Shown here piece by piece: positions 38,478 through 49,700 of a stretch of DNA of 64,000 nt (within the stretch, counting starts at the first letter, position 1; each line of letters opens with the position of its first letter). The translations under genes were made by a program, and so were the position numbers. Source of the DNA: Clitoria ternatea (taxonomy: Eukaryota > Streptophyta > Magnoliopsida > Fabales > Fabaceae); assembly GCA_037962975.1 (NCBI GenBank), contig CM075674.1:88738501-88802500 (forward strand). Direction: 5' to 3'. Under the pieces are notes generated by a model that was not told the DNA's origin, searched no databases, and was given only the letters and a program-made list of their open reading frames with translations.

Positions 38478-39645
38478 CCCACTTTAGTAAAAACATTGAA
38501 CGAGACTAATTATGAGCACTGGAAGGAATCTCTGGATCTATATTTGGCTATGGCCAACATTGACTTAGCTTTGATACCATTTGATGTATAACTTTGTATG
38601 CATATAATTATAATTCAACATACGATTCATAACACATATCATGACAACAGAGTTTATAATCATATAAGTATATATGACTATTAGTTTGACTAAAAGCGTA
38701 AATGAAGACAGGCGATCCATAGCCGTTAATTATTATGAATTCCCAAAAGTGAGCACATACTATTCTCAATCTGATTGCCTTATATTTAGTGTTACTAATT
38801 ATGTGATAATCATCTAATAAGATAATGATTATATAGGCAAAAATCAAATGATAGCAGAAACCTCTCAGTAGGCACATAGAATGGGTTAACTCATCACGGT
38901 CCATCCAATCAAAGAGCCCAATAGCTAAATCTATTTCAATACAAAATATATCTATAAATATTTATTTATTATAATTAATAACATAATATAGAAATAATAA
39001 TTCAATAATGCTAATCCATAAAATTAATATAATAGTATATTAATTAGAAAAATCCAACAAGACCTTGTTGATGCTTATGTTATTCTAGGCATCCAAATTT
39101 CTTGTGATAGGTCTCATAATAATAAAAAGGTGAGAAATTCTATAGTTTTCAATGTCCTCATGATGATAGAGTTGCTTGAAATGGAGAAAGTTCCATATGC
39201 TTCCGTTGTTGAGAATTTGATGTACTCTCAAGTATGTACTTCCTTAATCTTCTGATATTGATTATGTTGTTAGTGTTTTAGGTAGATACTCATCAGGTTA
39301 TGTGGCTAAAGAGTTTGATTTATGGCTTCTGCATTGTTGAAAGTAGGTCTAGGCCACTTGTGATTTATTGTGACAAACAATACTATTGTTATACTTCTTT
39401 CTCGAAATAATAAGAGTTCTACTTGTTCAAAGCACTTTGATATAAAGTACTTGTTTGTTAGAGAGAAAATACTTGAGTTTCATACTAGAATTGAATATAT
39501 TATTATGAAGAGCATGTTGACAAATCCACTAACCAAAGGCTTCACTATTGGAACTTTCAAGAATTATGTAGCTTTTTTGAATTTAGTTGAGTCTTTTGAT
39601 GCTTTGTGGTTAATGAGAGTTTTATTTTGTATATCTATTTATTGA
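38478..39645 (+). pseudogene. Copia gag / RT / RNase H remnant
   Basis: 38478-38575 encodes a copia gag start (L-N-E-T-N-Y-E-H-W-K-E-S-L-D-L-Y-L-A-M). After an insert, 39065-39230 encodes the end of copia reverse transcriptase (V-I-L-G-I-Q-I-S and V-P-Y-A-S-V-V). 39370-39645 encodes RNase H (K-H-F-D-I-K-Y-L-F-V-R-E, then L-T-K-G). Protease, integrase and most of RT are missing, so a large internal deletion occurred. E2 is inserted just downstream; the remnant's 3' part may continue after 55971. Confidence 0.75.
38582..39059 (-). repeat. LTR-like block inside the copia remnant
   Basis: On the minus strand it starts TGTTGGATTTTTC and ends TACATCA, followed after two bases by TGGTATCAAAGC (38579-38568), close to a tRNA-iMet primer site. 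This looks like a copia LTR plus primer site in the opposite direction. However, no target duplication is visible and the primer-like bases overlap the gag reading. Confidence 0.4.
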
Positions 39646-39925
39646 CATTATTGTCTAATTTATTTATAAAATATGTATTTTGATGACATAACTTTTATTG
39701 ACATGTCTCTTGTGGCATTGTTAGATGCTTGAACCTTTTTTAGAAATGATATTTATGTTTTCTTTATCCATATTTTGAATGAGGTATAAGTTATTGTGAT
39801 GTATGATATTTAACTTTAATAGATATAATTTTATATACTATTTAGAACTTATTATTTCTTTGGTGATAATTAATAATTTGTTGTGATGATATTTATTATA
39901 TACTTAATATTTTAATGATGCTATC

Positions 39926-40653
39926 TGATCTGTCCTGAACCGGGGTCTAGAGATCCGGACTCAAGTCAATCACAAATAGTATGCAAATACTATGCAGAAG
40001 ACCGGATGTATGAGTATCCGGTGTAAATTTCCGTTGTCCTTGCGTGAGGAGAGCGGATTGGGCGTTCTGGAGATCCTTCACACCGACCTAACGCGTTGAT
40101 GTGGGCGAATGGTGGTGTCACCTGCAAAGATTCTCCGACGCTCAAGTCAGTGATATATTCCAAGTAAGGAATGTAATTCAGAGAGTAATCGTTTATAGAT
40201 TAAGTTCAAGATCCTCCCCTTCATTGATGAAGAGAGTTCATATACCTGATTGGCTTGTTTTACGAGGACTCGTTAGTGGGGAACCACTAACTTCCATTAG
40301 CATTATTTTATTGCGCACTTACCAGCATGATTGGGTCAAGTGGCTATTTTATATTGAGCATGGAGAGTATAGACTAGGATTAGGGAGCAAGTTGACCATC
40401 CCCGTGAGCAGAATTTGGCTTATAGTGCTGGGGATTATTGATCGGTCCCTGTAGCAATGATTCTTGTCTTTTGCATAGTGACGTGTGTGTTATCCGGTGT
40501 CATGGTGTTATCCTGAACAACCGGTATAGGGAGAGCGCCTGATACGGAATTACAGTCCGGATGTATACCGATGACACCGGTTACACGTTGATGTCTTGAC
40601 AAAGACGTTGAAATATGTCTTGCAGATCAGATACCGGTATTGAGACCGGATCA
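39926..40653 (-). repeat. 3' LTR of E2
   Basis: Direct copy of 55239-55966, ends TG...CA. The 117-codon ORF at 40101-40454 recurs at 55414-55767 because it lies in the LTR; it is not treated as a gene. Confidence 0.95.
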
Positions 40654-40666
40654 TATGTCCCCTAGC
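40654..40666 (-). promoter_or_regulatory. Polypurine tract of E2
   Basis: Minus-strand CTAGGGGACATA lies directly before the 3' LTR. The same GCTAGGGGACA recurs at the start of eORF block B (44843-44853), where it no longer adjoins an LTR. Confidence 0.65.
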
Positions 40667-40952
40667 TTGTGTGAGGGACTGAGTGGTTGTTCACATAAGC
40701 TACTCAACCTGCGAGAGGTCTGAATATCGGTAGGCTTACGCATATAACAGTTCCTTGGCATTTGTTATTATATTGCAAATAACCGTTCTTAAGTCAAAAG
40801 ATCCGATGGGGTGATGTTATCACAACGGATTCAGACAAAGATTCGCTGTATGAGAATTTCAAGAGTTTATTGGAATTGAAGGCTCTTGAAGTTCGCGTAA
40901 CGGCTGTAAAGCGTGAATTGCGTCGCATGATTAGACATTAAATGCTTTTAAC

Positions 40953-41194
40953 CACGTGGGTGAGCAATTATTGCGTCTGAGATGGAAATCTCAATAACCT
41001 TCGTTTAGGGCTTAACGGGCCTACATTTTTCGAAACTTTTGGGCCTAGTAGATAGGCCCTTCGTCGAATGGATATTGTTTTGGTGCCCATGAATTTGGAA
41101 CGGTTGTGTCGTTTCACTTGTGAACCAACGCGTTTAGTTGAGAGCGTCACAACTTCAAGAGGTGGTAACTGAGCCTTTTCATTTCCTATAAAAG
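40953..41194 (+). promoter_or_regulatory. Putative promoter of E2 eORF copy A
   Basis: G-box CACGTG at 40953-40958 and TATAAAAG at 41187-41194. The G-box-to-TATA distance (about 230 bp) matches that before copy B. Activity inferred. Confidence 0.5.
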
Positions 41195-41399
41195 AAACAC
41201 TTAGTGGATTCTGGGTTCCACTCGTTTCTGATTTCTTAGCAACACTCTGCAAAAATATCGCAAGGAAGTTCGTCGCTTGCTCTACAAGACTTTTTTCAGT
41301 CCTTATCTTCATCATCTTCATCTGAGGTAACTTTCCCATGCTATTTTCATCTTGTTTTGGTATACTATTTTTGCGAAGAGAATGTGCTTTAGTTAGGGG

Positions 41400-44002
41400 G
41401 AGATTAATTTCTCGCAACCCTAATAGTCATGGGGAAGAATCCTTGTGATTCTTCCTAAGGCTGAGTCATGTCGCTCAGAAAGGGGATCTTACTCACTGAG
41501 GAAAGTGACTTTTCCCTTCTCAGAGTCATCCTCTGATTGTAGTCGCTTTAAAAAATGAAGTGAGTAATGGTTATCACCTCTCTGACGATATGATCTTTTA
41601 TCGTAGATTAAAGAGTTCGGTCTAGGCGATTCAGATGGCTGCTGGAGAAGGGACTTCCGGAGATAATACCATTCTGAAGACAACAGAAGGTCTTTACACC
41701 GTTGCTGTTTCTAGGTTAAATTGGTAAGAACTTCAGGCTAAATGGCCTTTCTGTTAGGTAGCTAGCGAGTTTAAGAACTTGGCTTCCCGTCATGCAAACG
41801 AGGATGGACCCCGAATTCAACCAAGGTTCACGCTTCATGCAAAAGAAGAAATGAAGAAGTGGTTTAGGGTATTTGCACCACTTCTTACAGAGCGGATATG
41901 CCATGCCGTACCCAATGACCGTTCTGTATACATGTACAATTTCATATTTCATTACCTGGGAGTTCGTTTTCCCTTATCCGAGCTTCAGATGGGTGTGTTG
42001 AGGTTCTTAAACTGCGCACCCTCTCAACTTCATCCCAACGGTTGGGGCCTCATCCGTGCTCTGGAGGTTCTGGGGGATCATTTCAACTTCACGCCCACAG
42101 TAGCGATGTTGTTTTATTACACTCAAGTAGTTCGGAGGGCTAACAAGCAGGGCGGTATTGGCCTAGTGACACTCCGAACTCTCTGTTCTTTCGTAAACTA
42201 TGAATCTTACACCGATTCAGCCAAAGTCGACGGAAAATCATTTAAATCCTACTTTACTCGGATATCTGTTGGGAAGAAGAGACCAATCTTTTGGAGGGAT
42301 GAAGATGGTCTTAACAAATTTCCTTTGAGTTGGACCCATAAACATTTTCTTTTAAACTCCCAAGCATATTATGCTGATCAATCCGAGCTATCCCCTGAAT
42401 CGTCGAAAGTGTTGTTTGCACTTGAAGCGCACACTACACGCTCTAAAGTATTTTCGTGTAGGCGTCTTTTAAGTAGTTCAAGTGGAGTCCGGGATGAATA
42501 TCTACGTAATTCTCGTTTTATTTCTCTTTTTCTACTTTGTCAAATGTATCGAGTATTTCATGGTTGTTAATATCTTGTGTTTGTGCATGCAGGTGAGATA
42601 GAACAAGAATCTCCGGAGATGAATAAGTTAAAGGGATTTAAAACGGCAGGTAAATCCGTAGCCCATGAAAATGAAATTCAGGCCAAGCCCTCCGCAAGGG
42701 ATCGTCCTGAATTGATCATCCTGACTTCGGATGTTGAAGGGGAGATTCCGCTGGTCGAGGGCGGCTCGACTGGTGTTGGCGCAACTACTAGTCAGCCCCA
42801 AATAACCGAGAGGAGGAGAAAGATCAAGAATGATTCTTCCGAAGGACCGTCGAAGAAATATAAACCTTCGGGGAGCTCAAAAAGGGGGAAGAGTTTCAGA
42901 AGGTAAGGCTGTAGAGACCTCGGATGCAGCTGATGTTTCTTCCGGGCACCATAAGGGGATTCCTGCCGGGGTTTCTGGATCTAGTCTGATCTCCTACCCA
43001 ACGACTTCGTTCCTTACCCCCTTCCTCTCATATCAGGGAGCAACTCCAGCGATTCTTCCTCAACCGCTGTATGAACTCCGGCCCACGCTTAAAACTAAAG
43101 AGATTAAGGAGGCGTGTGAGGCCAGAAAATGGCAGTTAGCAGAACTGACTGGGATGCTTCATTCATTCAGTTTGTTAGCTGAAGACGTTGACAAGGTTGA
43201 TGAGCTAAGTGATAAATTAGAACAGCTTAACCTCTCGACGGAGAAGGATAAAGCTGCCCTAAAATTGGCTGAAGATCGCCTTGCCAAGTCTAAAGAGTTT
43301 GCAGATAATATAAACAAAGAAAATCTCAAGCTCAAAACGATGCTTAAAGACTTGGAAGGTAAATTGGCAGAGAAGGAGGAGACGCTTAGTAAATCTCAAG
43401 AGGAACTCCGTAGCTGTCAAGCTAAACAAGCTGATCTTGAAGACAAAAGCAAAGCTGCTGCGGAGGATTATTTTAAGCAAGCCGAGGAGTGGTCCCGAAA
43501 GGAGAAGAAGTTCCTCCTTGAGATCGAGGGACTGAAGACTGGGAGCACGGAATCTGGAGGATCGAGTGGGGAACTATCGAGGTTATGGGAAGAATTGGCT
43601 GTAGCAAAAACTGAGAAGCAGGAAGCTATCGACATATGCACTCAGGCGGTTGAAGAATCCTTCGGCCTGGCTATACGCCAAGTTTTCTACCGTAACCCCA
43701 CTGCGAAACTTAGCCTCTACGGTATGGATCCGTTCTACGAATTCCATAGAGGAAGGTTAGTCACAGTGGTTGATGGTCGACATGAAGATCCTCCGAAGTC
43801 CTTGTACGGTTTGCCTCCCCTTCCTGAGGGTCAGAGTATGGGACCTGATTTCGTCTTTCCTACGTCTGAGTTTGCCTCATTTGCAGAAGGTACTGAGGCT
43901 CCCGAGGGGAAGACTCCTGAGGAAATCCCGAAGGAAGGGACACAAGAGCTTGGAGCAGGGGAAGCACAGAAAGAGACTGAAGAGCAAATTCCCTCTCCAT
44001 AG
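41400..44002 (+). pseudogene. E2 antisense eORF, copy A (broken)
   Basis: Recognisable exon 1 runs to 42505. An 87-bp GT...AG intron follows (42506-42592), and exon 2 is 42593-44002, joined in phase 1 like the other two copies. The N-terminal part before 41779 has stops (TAA 41725-41727, TAG 41755-41757). Exon 2 has a net +1 shift at the A/G run near 42880-42893. The domain with Q-L-H-P-N-G-W-G-L-I-R is intact, as are the coiled coil (about 43230-43640) and the tail with F-Y-E-F-H-R-G and L-P-E-G-Q-S-M-G-P. About 70% of domain residues match copy B by eye. Now a pseudogene. Confidence 0.8.
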
Positions 44003-44032
44003 TCTTGTTTTTGTTTATATGTAGAGTTGTGT

Positions 44033-44050
44033 TCCGGGATCAACTCCGGT
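44033..44050 (+). other. Conserved hairpin-like motif after E2 eORF A
   Basis: TCCGGGATCAACTCCGGT lies 31 bp after the stop and is followed by AATAAA at 44084-44089. It is the same motif as after the other two eORFs, with the last base pair lost. Confidence 0.6.
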
Positions 44051-44459
44051 TTTGAACAGTTATGTGTAATTTTGTTTTTCATGAATAAAATTCATTTAAG
44101 AAATTTGTCTCCAACATTTCATGCATATATGTCATTTAAGTCGTTGTTAATCTGTTCTATATGATTAACCTTGAGGTCGAACTGAAATAATTGCCTCGGA
44201 AGATTGAACAACAAATGAATTTAGAACGGAGAAATATATACATGTCCCCAAGTGTGTGTTAAGAAAAGGGTGCCTGTCTTTAGGGCATGATCCTTAATTC
44301 TTTTGGGGAAAGGAGGAGCCGATCCGTCATTTAGTAAAATAATGTAACAGGATGGATGCATGTTCTTAATCCGTGTTATTCTCACTGGAGAATCAATGTC
44401 GTCCATTGTAAGAATATTGTTCCAAGTTTGGGGAACTGCAAAGGTGTAAGAAAGTGGTG

Positions 44460-44765
44460 TTTGAGTCTTCCATCATAAGGATGATGATGGGAGTTTGTTT
44501 ACGCCAGGAGTTACGTCATTGTACCACAGAGTAGGTGATAAAGAGTATCCATCCTGGGAGAATACCACTTGAGAGCGAAAGTGCGGATTAACTTTCAAAA
44601 TCTTCCATCATAAGAATGATGATGGGGATTGTTCGTACCAGGAGTTACATCATTGAATCACAGAATAGGTGATTGAGATCATCCGTCCTGGGGAAGTATA
44701 CATCGTCAGGAGTTACATCGTCAGATCACATAATAGGTGATTGAGATCATCCGTCCTGGAGAAGT
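44460..44765 (+). repeat. Repeated GGAGTTACATCGTC...CATCCGTCCTGG units
   Basis: Three units of about 60-130 bp spacing share AGGAGTTAC(A/G)TC, AGGTGATTGAGAT and CATCCGTCCTGG. Two further units lie at 49385-49515 at the matching end of block B. They mark the 3' border of each eORF block. Confidence 0.75.
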
Positions 44766-44813
44766 ACACTTTGATCTTCAGGGTATGGAATTGAGTTTTC
44801 AATTTCACTATCG

Positions 44814-44860
44814 AATCCGGTATTCAGGGTCATCACTTTGTTTGTCCCCTAGCTTGTGTG
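44814..44860 (+). other. Junction of eORF blocks with LTR-end-like sequence
   Basis: AATCCGGTATTCAGGGTCATCAC resembles the last 24 bases of the E2 LTR (ATACCGGTATTGAGACCGGATCAT at 40630-40653). It is followed by TGTCCCCTAGCTTGTGTGAGGGA, which in block A directly adjoins the LTR. Block B thus seems to start with a decayed LTR edge and polypurine tract. Confidence 0.55.
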
Positions 44861-45127
44861 AGGGATTAGTAAAGTGACTCATATAAGCTACATCGTCTGT
44901 AATGATTTTGAATAGCGGATGATATTCGTCGTTTATAAAAAGTCGTTACGTGGTTGCATAAATATCCGTGCTTGGGATGAAGTTCCGTTATCGTAGATCT
45001 TCTTAGGACGGATCCGTACAAAAAGTTCTTTTGTGTGGGAATCCCAGAAGTTATTGGAACTTGCAACCCTTGGTATTCGGGAAACAGTTGCAATATTTCT
45101 CATGATTGGATATTTAATGCCTTTAAT

Positions 45128-45358
45128 CACGTGGGCAAGCCATTATTACTTTAAATGCACACGTCTTTATAACCGTCACTGAGGGGCTTAATGGGCCTGA
45201 AATTTAAATTTTGAGACCCATTTGAGAAGCCCTTTTGACGAATTGACGCTGATTTCGCGCCTCAATGTTCGAAACGACAACCTCGTGTCTACGAAAAAGG
45301 TGTCGTTTAAAAGTGTCGTTTGGTTGTAAACGACATAACCTTCGACTCCTTATAAGAG
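45128..45358 (+). promoter_or_regulatory. Putative promoter of E2 eORF copy B
   Basis: G-box CACGTG at 45128-45133 and TATAAGAG at 45351-45358, 169 bp before the ATG. Same layout as the other eORF copies. Confidence 0.5.
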
Positions 45359-45526
45359 TAGAATTTAATAGATTCAGAAGTTACTCAGTGCTTGCTCACT
45401 TGACGAAACTCTGCAAAAATTTCGAGAAGAGACTCCTGTTTGCTTGTGTGAGATTTGATTCACCACTTCTCTTCATCCTTAGGTAACCTCTCTTTCGTCT
45501 TCTCATTTTTCTTCTAGTTTTTCTAA

Positions 45527-48107
45527 ATGTCTGGGAGAGACTTTGCTAGCTCGAGGTATATTGGTCGTAGGGGAAAGAGAGGTAGAGTGTTGTCTCAGAC
45601 CTCCTTAAGTCATGGTGGAAGGATCCCTGTGATCGTCCACTCAAATCCACTTCATTCAGAGAGGGAGGCGTCACTCTACTCGAGGCGAAGGGTGATAATA
45701 CCCTCTTCAGAATCCTCTATTAGCGAGAGTGAGGGGAGCGCTGATTTGTACCTCTCTGATGATGTTAGCTTTTATCGCAGTGTTAAGGCGTTTAAACTAG
45801 CCGTAAAGAAGATGTCTGGAGAAAGCACCTCTAGTGGTGGAGCATCTTCTAAAAAATATATCATGAAGACAGCCTCTGGATTGTGTAATGTAGTTGCACA
45901 CCGGATTGACTGGGTAAAGTTCCAACAGAAACGCCCATATAGCTGGGTTGCTGACGAATTTCGTGATACGGTGTCCATACATGCTCGGGAGGATGGAGTT
46001 AGGTTGGAGCCTCGCTTCACCATTTTCAAAAAAGGAAAGTACAAGGAGCGTTTCATGGTGTTGGCTCCCTTGCCTTCACAACGGATCTGTCATACACCGG
46101 ATGAGAGATCAATATATATGTATGATTTCTTATTCCTGAACTTAGGTGTACGCTTCCCGCTTAGCAAATTCCAAATGGCTGTTCTAAGGTTCTTGGATTG
46201 CGCTCCCTCACAGCTTCACCCAAACGGATGGGGTTTGATTCGTTCTCTTGAAGTGCTTGGGGAGCACTTTAATTTTACACCGACGGTGGCCATGCTCTTT
46301 TACTTCACGCAGGTGGTCCGTCGTGCTAATAGGGAGAAGGGAGGAGTAAGTCTAATAACCCTCCGGACTCTCTCCAAGATCATCAACTTCGAATCCTACA
46401 CCGACTCTGCCAAAGTTGATGGACGTTCCTTCAAGTCTTATTTTACCAGGATTCGTGTGAAGCCTGATGAACCAATTTTTTGGTTGAATAAAGATGGGAT
46501 TGAAGAGTTCCCCGTGTCCTGGACGCATGAACATTTCTTGTTGACGTCCCAGGCTTACTATACCGACGAGGACGAGTTAACACCAATATCGGTTTCCGTT
46601 CTTTCTGCTCTTCAATCATACACCGCCTCACATAAGTTCTTCTCTTGCAGGCGTTTGCTTGGGTCAAAGACCACCTGCGAGGAATATTTGCGTAATTTCC
46701 TGTCATTTTACATGTTCTTCTTTCTTAATAACTCAAAATCTTTTGTTTCTGACGGTTCTATTTTCTGATTATGCAGTTGAAATTGAAGCTGATTCGCCAG
46801 AGATGGAGAAGTTGAAAGGCCTTAAGGCTGGAGGGAAATCCGTGGCGGCTGAAAACAACATTCAAGCAAAGCGGAATTCCAAGAAGGCCACTGTTGAGAC
46901 CATCATACTCACCTCGTCTGCTGGTGACGATGTTCCTTTGTTGGAGGGCGGATCCGATATACTGACCTCCGACATTGAGGGAAAAAAGGTTGGTGAAAAA
47001 AGGAAGAAAGCAAAACATGACCCTTCCAAGAAAACCGAATCTCAACCCTCTCCCAAAAAACAAAAGATTTCTGAAGGGGCAGTTGATGCAGAGGTTTCCA
47101 AGGGTAAGGTGGTAGAGAAGGTCACACCGGATGCCCCGAGCAGTGTTCCTACGTCGGTTGCCAAACCAATAACTGCTTACTTTGCGCCTAAGGTTTCCTG
47201 TCCTCCCCCAGGGAATTCCAATCTTGCCCCACACCTAGTGTATGTGGGTCCCGTGCCTCAAAGCATCCCTGATTCTCCGTACCAGCTGAAGACTTTAGAG
47301 CCTGATGAAGTAACAAAAGCTTGTGACGCCGGACAGTGGCAGTTAGCAGAACTGTCCGGTCTCCTAAAGTCGGTTCGGAGACTGTCGGAGGACAACGAAC
47401 GGCTCAGTAAATTAGTTGGCAAAGTTAATGACCTTAGCGTTGCTGCAGCTAGGGATAAGGCAAGCATCCTCCGACTGGAGAATAAATTAGAGGCTTCCAA
47501 AGAGGAAGGGTATAAAAAGGATGAGGAGATTGCCAGTCTGAAACATCTTGCTAAGGAGTTGGAGGTCCAGATACTTGATCAGAAGAAAACCAATTCCGAC
47601 CTCCATGCCAGCCTTTGTACAGAGAAAGAACACTCGGCCAAATTAGCAAAAGAATTGAAGGAGGCTAAGGTCGTTTACTCTTAAGGAGCAGAAGACTGGT
47701 CGCGTAAGGAAAAGGAGTTGCTTTTAAAGTTGGCGGGTTCGACTGACGAAATCAAAACTTTGAAGGCGGATTTGGATGAGGCTGTAGGTATCTGTGACCA
47801 AGCAGTCAAGGAATCCTTCGGACTGGCTGTTCGTCAAATTCAATACCGGAATCCTAAAGTGGAACTCAATCTGAACGGTATCGATCCGTTCTATGAGTTT
47901 CACCAAGGAAAACTGGTGGCCATTGTTAATGACCGTCAGGAGGATCCGCCTAACACCCCTTACGAGTTTGCTCCTCTACTTGAAGGCCAATCAATGGGAC
48001 CTTCTCTTCTGAAGCTTAGAAGTGAAGGAACTAGCTCTGGTGCTAATGAAGGCAAGGTCGGAGGTAAAGGCAAAAGGAAGGAAGGAGATACAAGTCAGAA
48101 GAAATAA
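45527..48107 (+). pseudogene. E2 antisense eORF, copy B (one internal stop)
   Basis: Exon 1 is 45527-46691 and exon 2 is 46777-48107, with an 85-bp GT...AG intron joined in phase 1. The total is 832 codons with a single in-frame TAA at 47682-47684 (codon 691). N-terminal Ser/Arg-rich part; plant gypsy-type (Transposase_28-like) domain at about residues 185-340; then Lys-rich segment, coiled coil, and the tail with F-Y-E-F-H-Q-G and L-E-G-Q-S-M-G-P. The first exon is fully open. Upstream TATA and G-box, downstream hairpin and AATAAA (48208-48213) give it a complete gene-like layout. Function unknown. It is closer to copy A than to the E1 eORF. Confidence 0.8.
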
Positions 48108-48150
48108 TGCCTTCCCTGTCTTTGTCTTTATTGATTCAAATTCACTGTGT

Positions 48151-48168
48151 TCCGGGATCAGCTCCGGA
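48151..48168 (+). other. Conserved hairpin-like motif after E2 eORF B
   Basis: TCCGGGATCAGCTCCGGA lies 44 bp after the stop, 40 bp before AATAAA. The same 18-mer pattern follows the other eORFs. Confidence 0.6.
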
Positions 48169-48249
48169 TTACTACACGAATTTCTTCATGTAATCTTCCA
48201 TTTGATCAATAAAAGAACCATTTGCCTTTATAAGCTTATTTAGTTGAAA

Positions 48250-49700
48250 ATAACTTTAATAGAAGGATTGCATGTGTATTGAATCATTCCGGATTTTTAC
48301 ATGCGGGATGAAGAACGGATAGAGACATATAACTATCGTTTTTCATGTATAGGCGTTTTGATAGCCAAAGACTTTATTTGACAGAAAAGATAGAGTATCT
48401 TTTTGTCAAGTATAAACAATTTGATATAAAAGCCTGGTAGAAAGCGTATCTTGCTTCTTGAAAATCGGGCCTTTTGGTCGTAAATAACATAGTATGGATT
48501 GCCGTTGTGAGTGAAAATGCTATTGTCATGAGAACGGCTTGAAAAGTTAATTCTTGAGGGGAAATGATTGTGAGAACGTTTCACTAAGAGTTCGTTCCCC
48601 AAAATATTCGTTAAACTGCTGATACTGTCCCCCAGTATTATTGGGTGATCAGTACTTTGAACAAACTCTGAGTGATACTTTCACGTGAGAGTTCTTAAGA
48701 GTGAGGACTTCGAGTAGAAATTCCTCTATTTGATAATTCCGAATGTAAATATTTCCGACTGAAAGGTTTCGGGTGAATATGCCTCAGATTGTGGCGTACC
48801 CGAATGAATTGTTTTTGGGTCGGAGTTCATGAGTCAGGTTTCAATTGAGCATTTCTGACTGAAGAATTGATGATTCAGAATTTAAAGCTATAAAACTTCC
48901 AAATAAGGAACTTCAAAAGAGAATATTAATTTGGAGTTCAGTATAACTTACTTGTATTTGGAGTTCGGTTTAACCCTACAATCCACTCCTTTAATCGGTC
49001 TTTGGTTTTACCCATTGACGATTCTTCACCGACGTTCGGTCAATCCTACTAGTCGTACTCAGAGTTCGGTTTAATCCTACAATCCGAGCCTTCAACACGG
49101 GGTTCAGATCAGGGCTAATCCTGAACCTACTGCGCCCGTTACTTGGGGTTCAGCGTGGTCTTGAAGAAGAACCAGCTTACTGCGCCCAAGCCTTCAATAC
49201 GGTGTTGGGTTTTACCCTTTTACCGTTCTTGGAATGGGGTTCGGTTCAATCCTACAACCCATTTCCTGAGGTTCGGTTTAATCCTAGAGCCCAGGTCTTC
49301 ACCGGTGTTCATCCAAACTTACTAACCGTACCCAGAGTTCGGTTTAATCCTACAATCTGGGCCTTCAGTTTCTTACACATATTCGAGGAGTTACATCGTC
49401 AATTACAGAATGGGTAATTGAGATCATCCGTCCTGAGTATGCTCTTGTACGCTGCACATGTTCGAGGAGTTACATCGTCAACTACGGAATAGGTAGTTGA
49501 GATTATCCGTTCTGAACATGTTTCTGTACGCCGGATAAACTGAAAATCACAACATAAGAAAAACTCGAAAAGAGTTAAATTGTTGTATGAGATTCTTATT
49601 AAATCAAAAATAAGAATTACAATGAAAGCATAGCCGGGAAAATAATTTCTCCAGTATTCAGTTTAAAATAAGGATAGGAGAGTATGTATCGTTCCAGCAG
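48250..49700. other. E2 spacer between eORF B and pol
   Basis: No gene is supported. Between about 48945 and 49360 there are several degenerate copies of GAGTTCGGTTTAATCCTACAATC. Two copies of the GGAGTTACATCGTCAA unit follow at 49385-49515, as at the end of block A. Confidence 0.6.

Noticed and set aside
40101..40454. 117-codon ORF, recurring at 55414-55767
   Set aside because: It lies in both LTRs of E2, has no recognisable domain, and its repetition is explained by the LTR pair.
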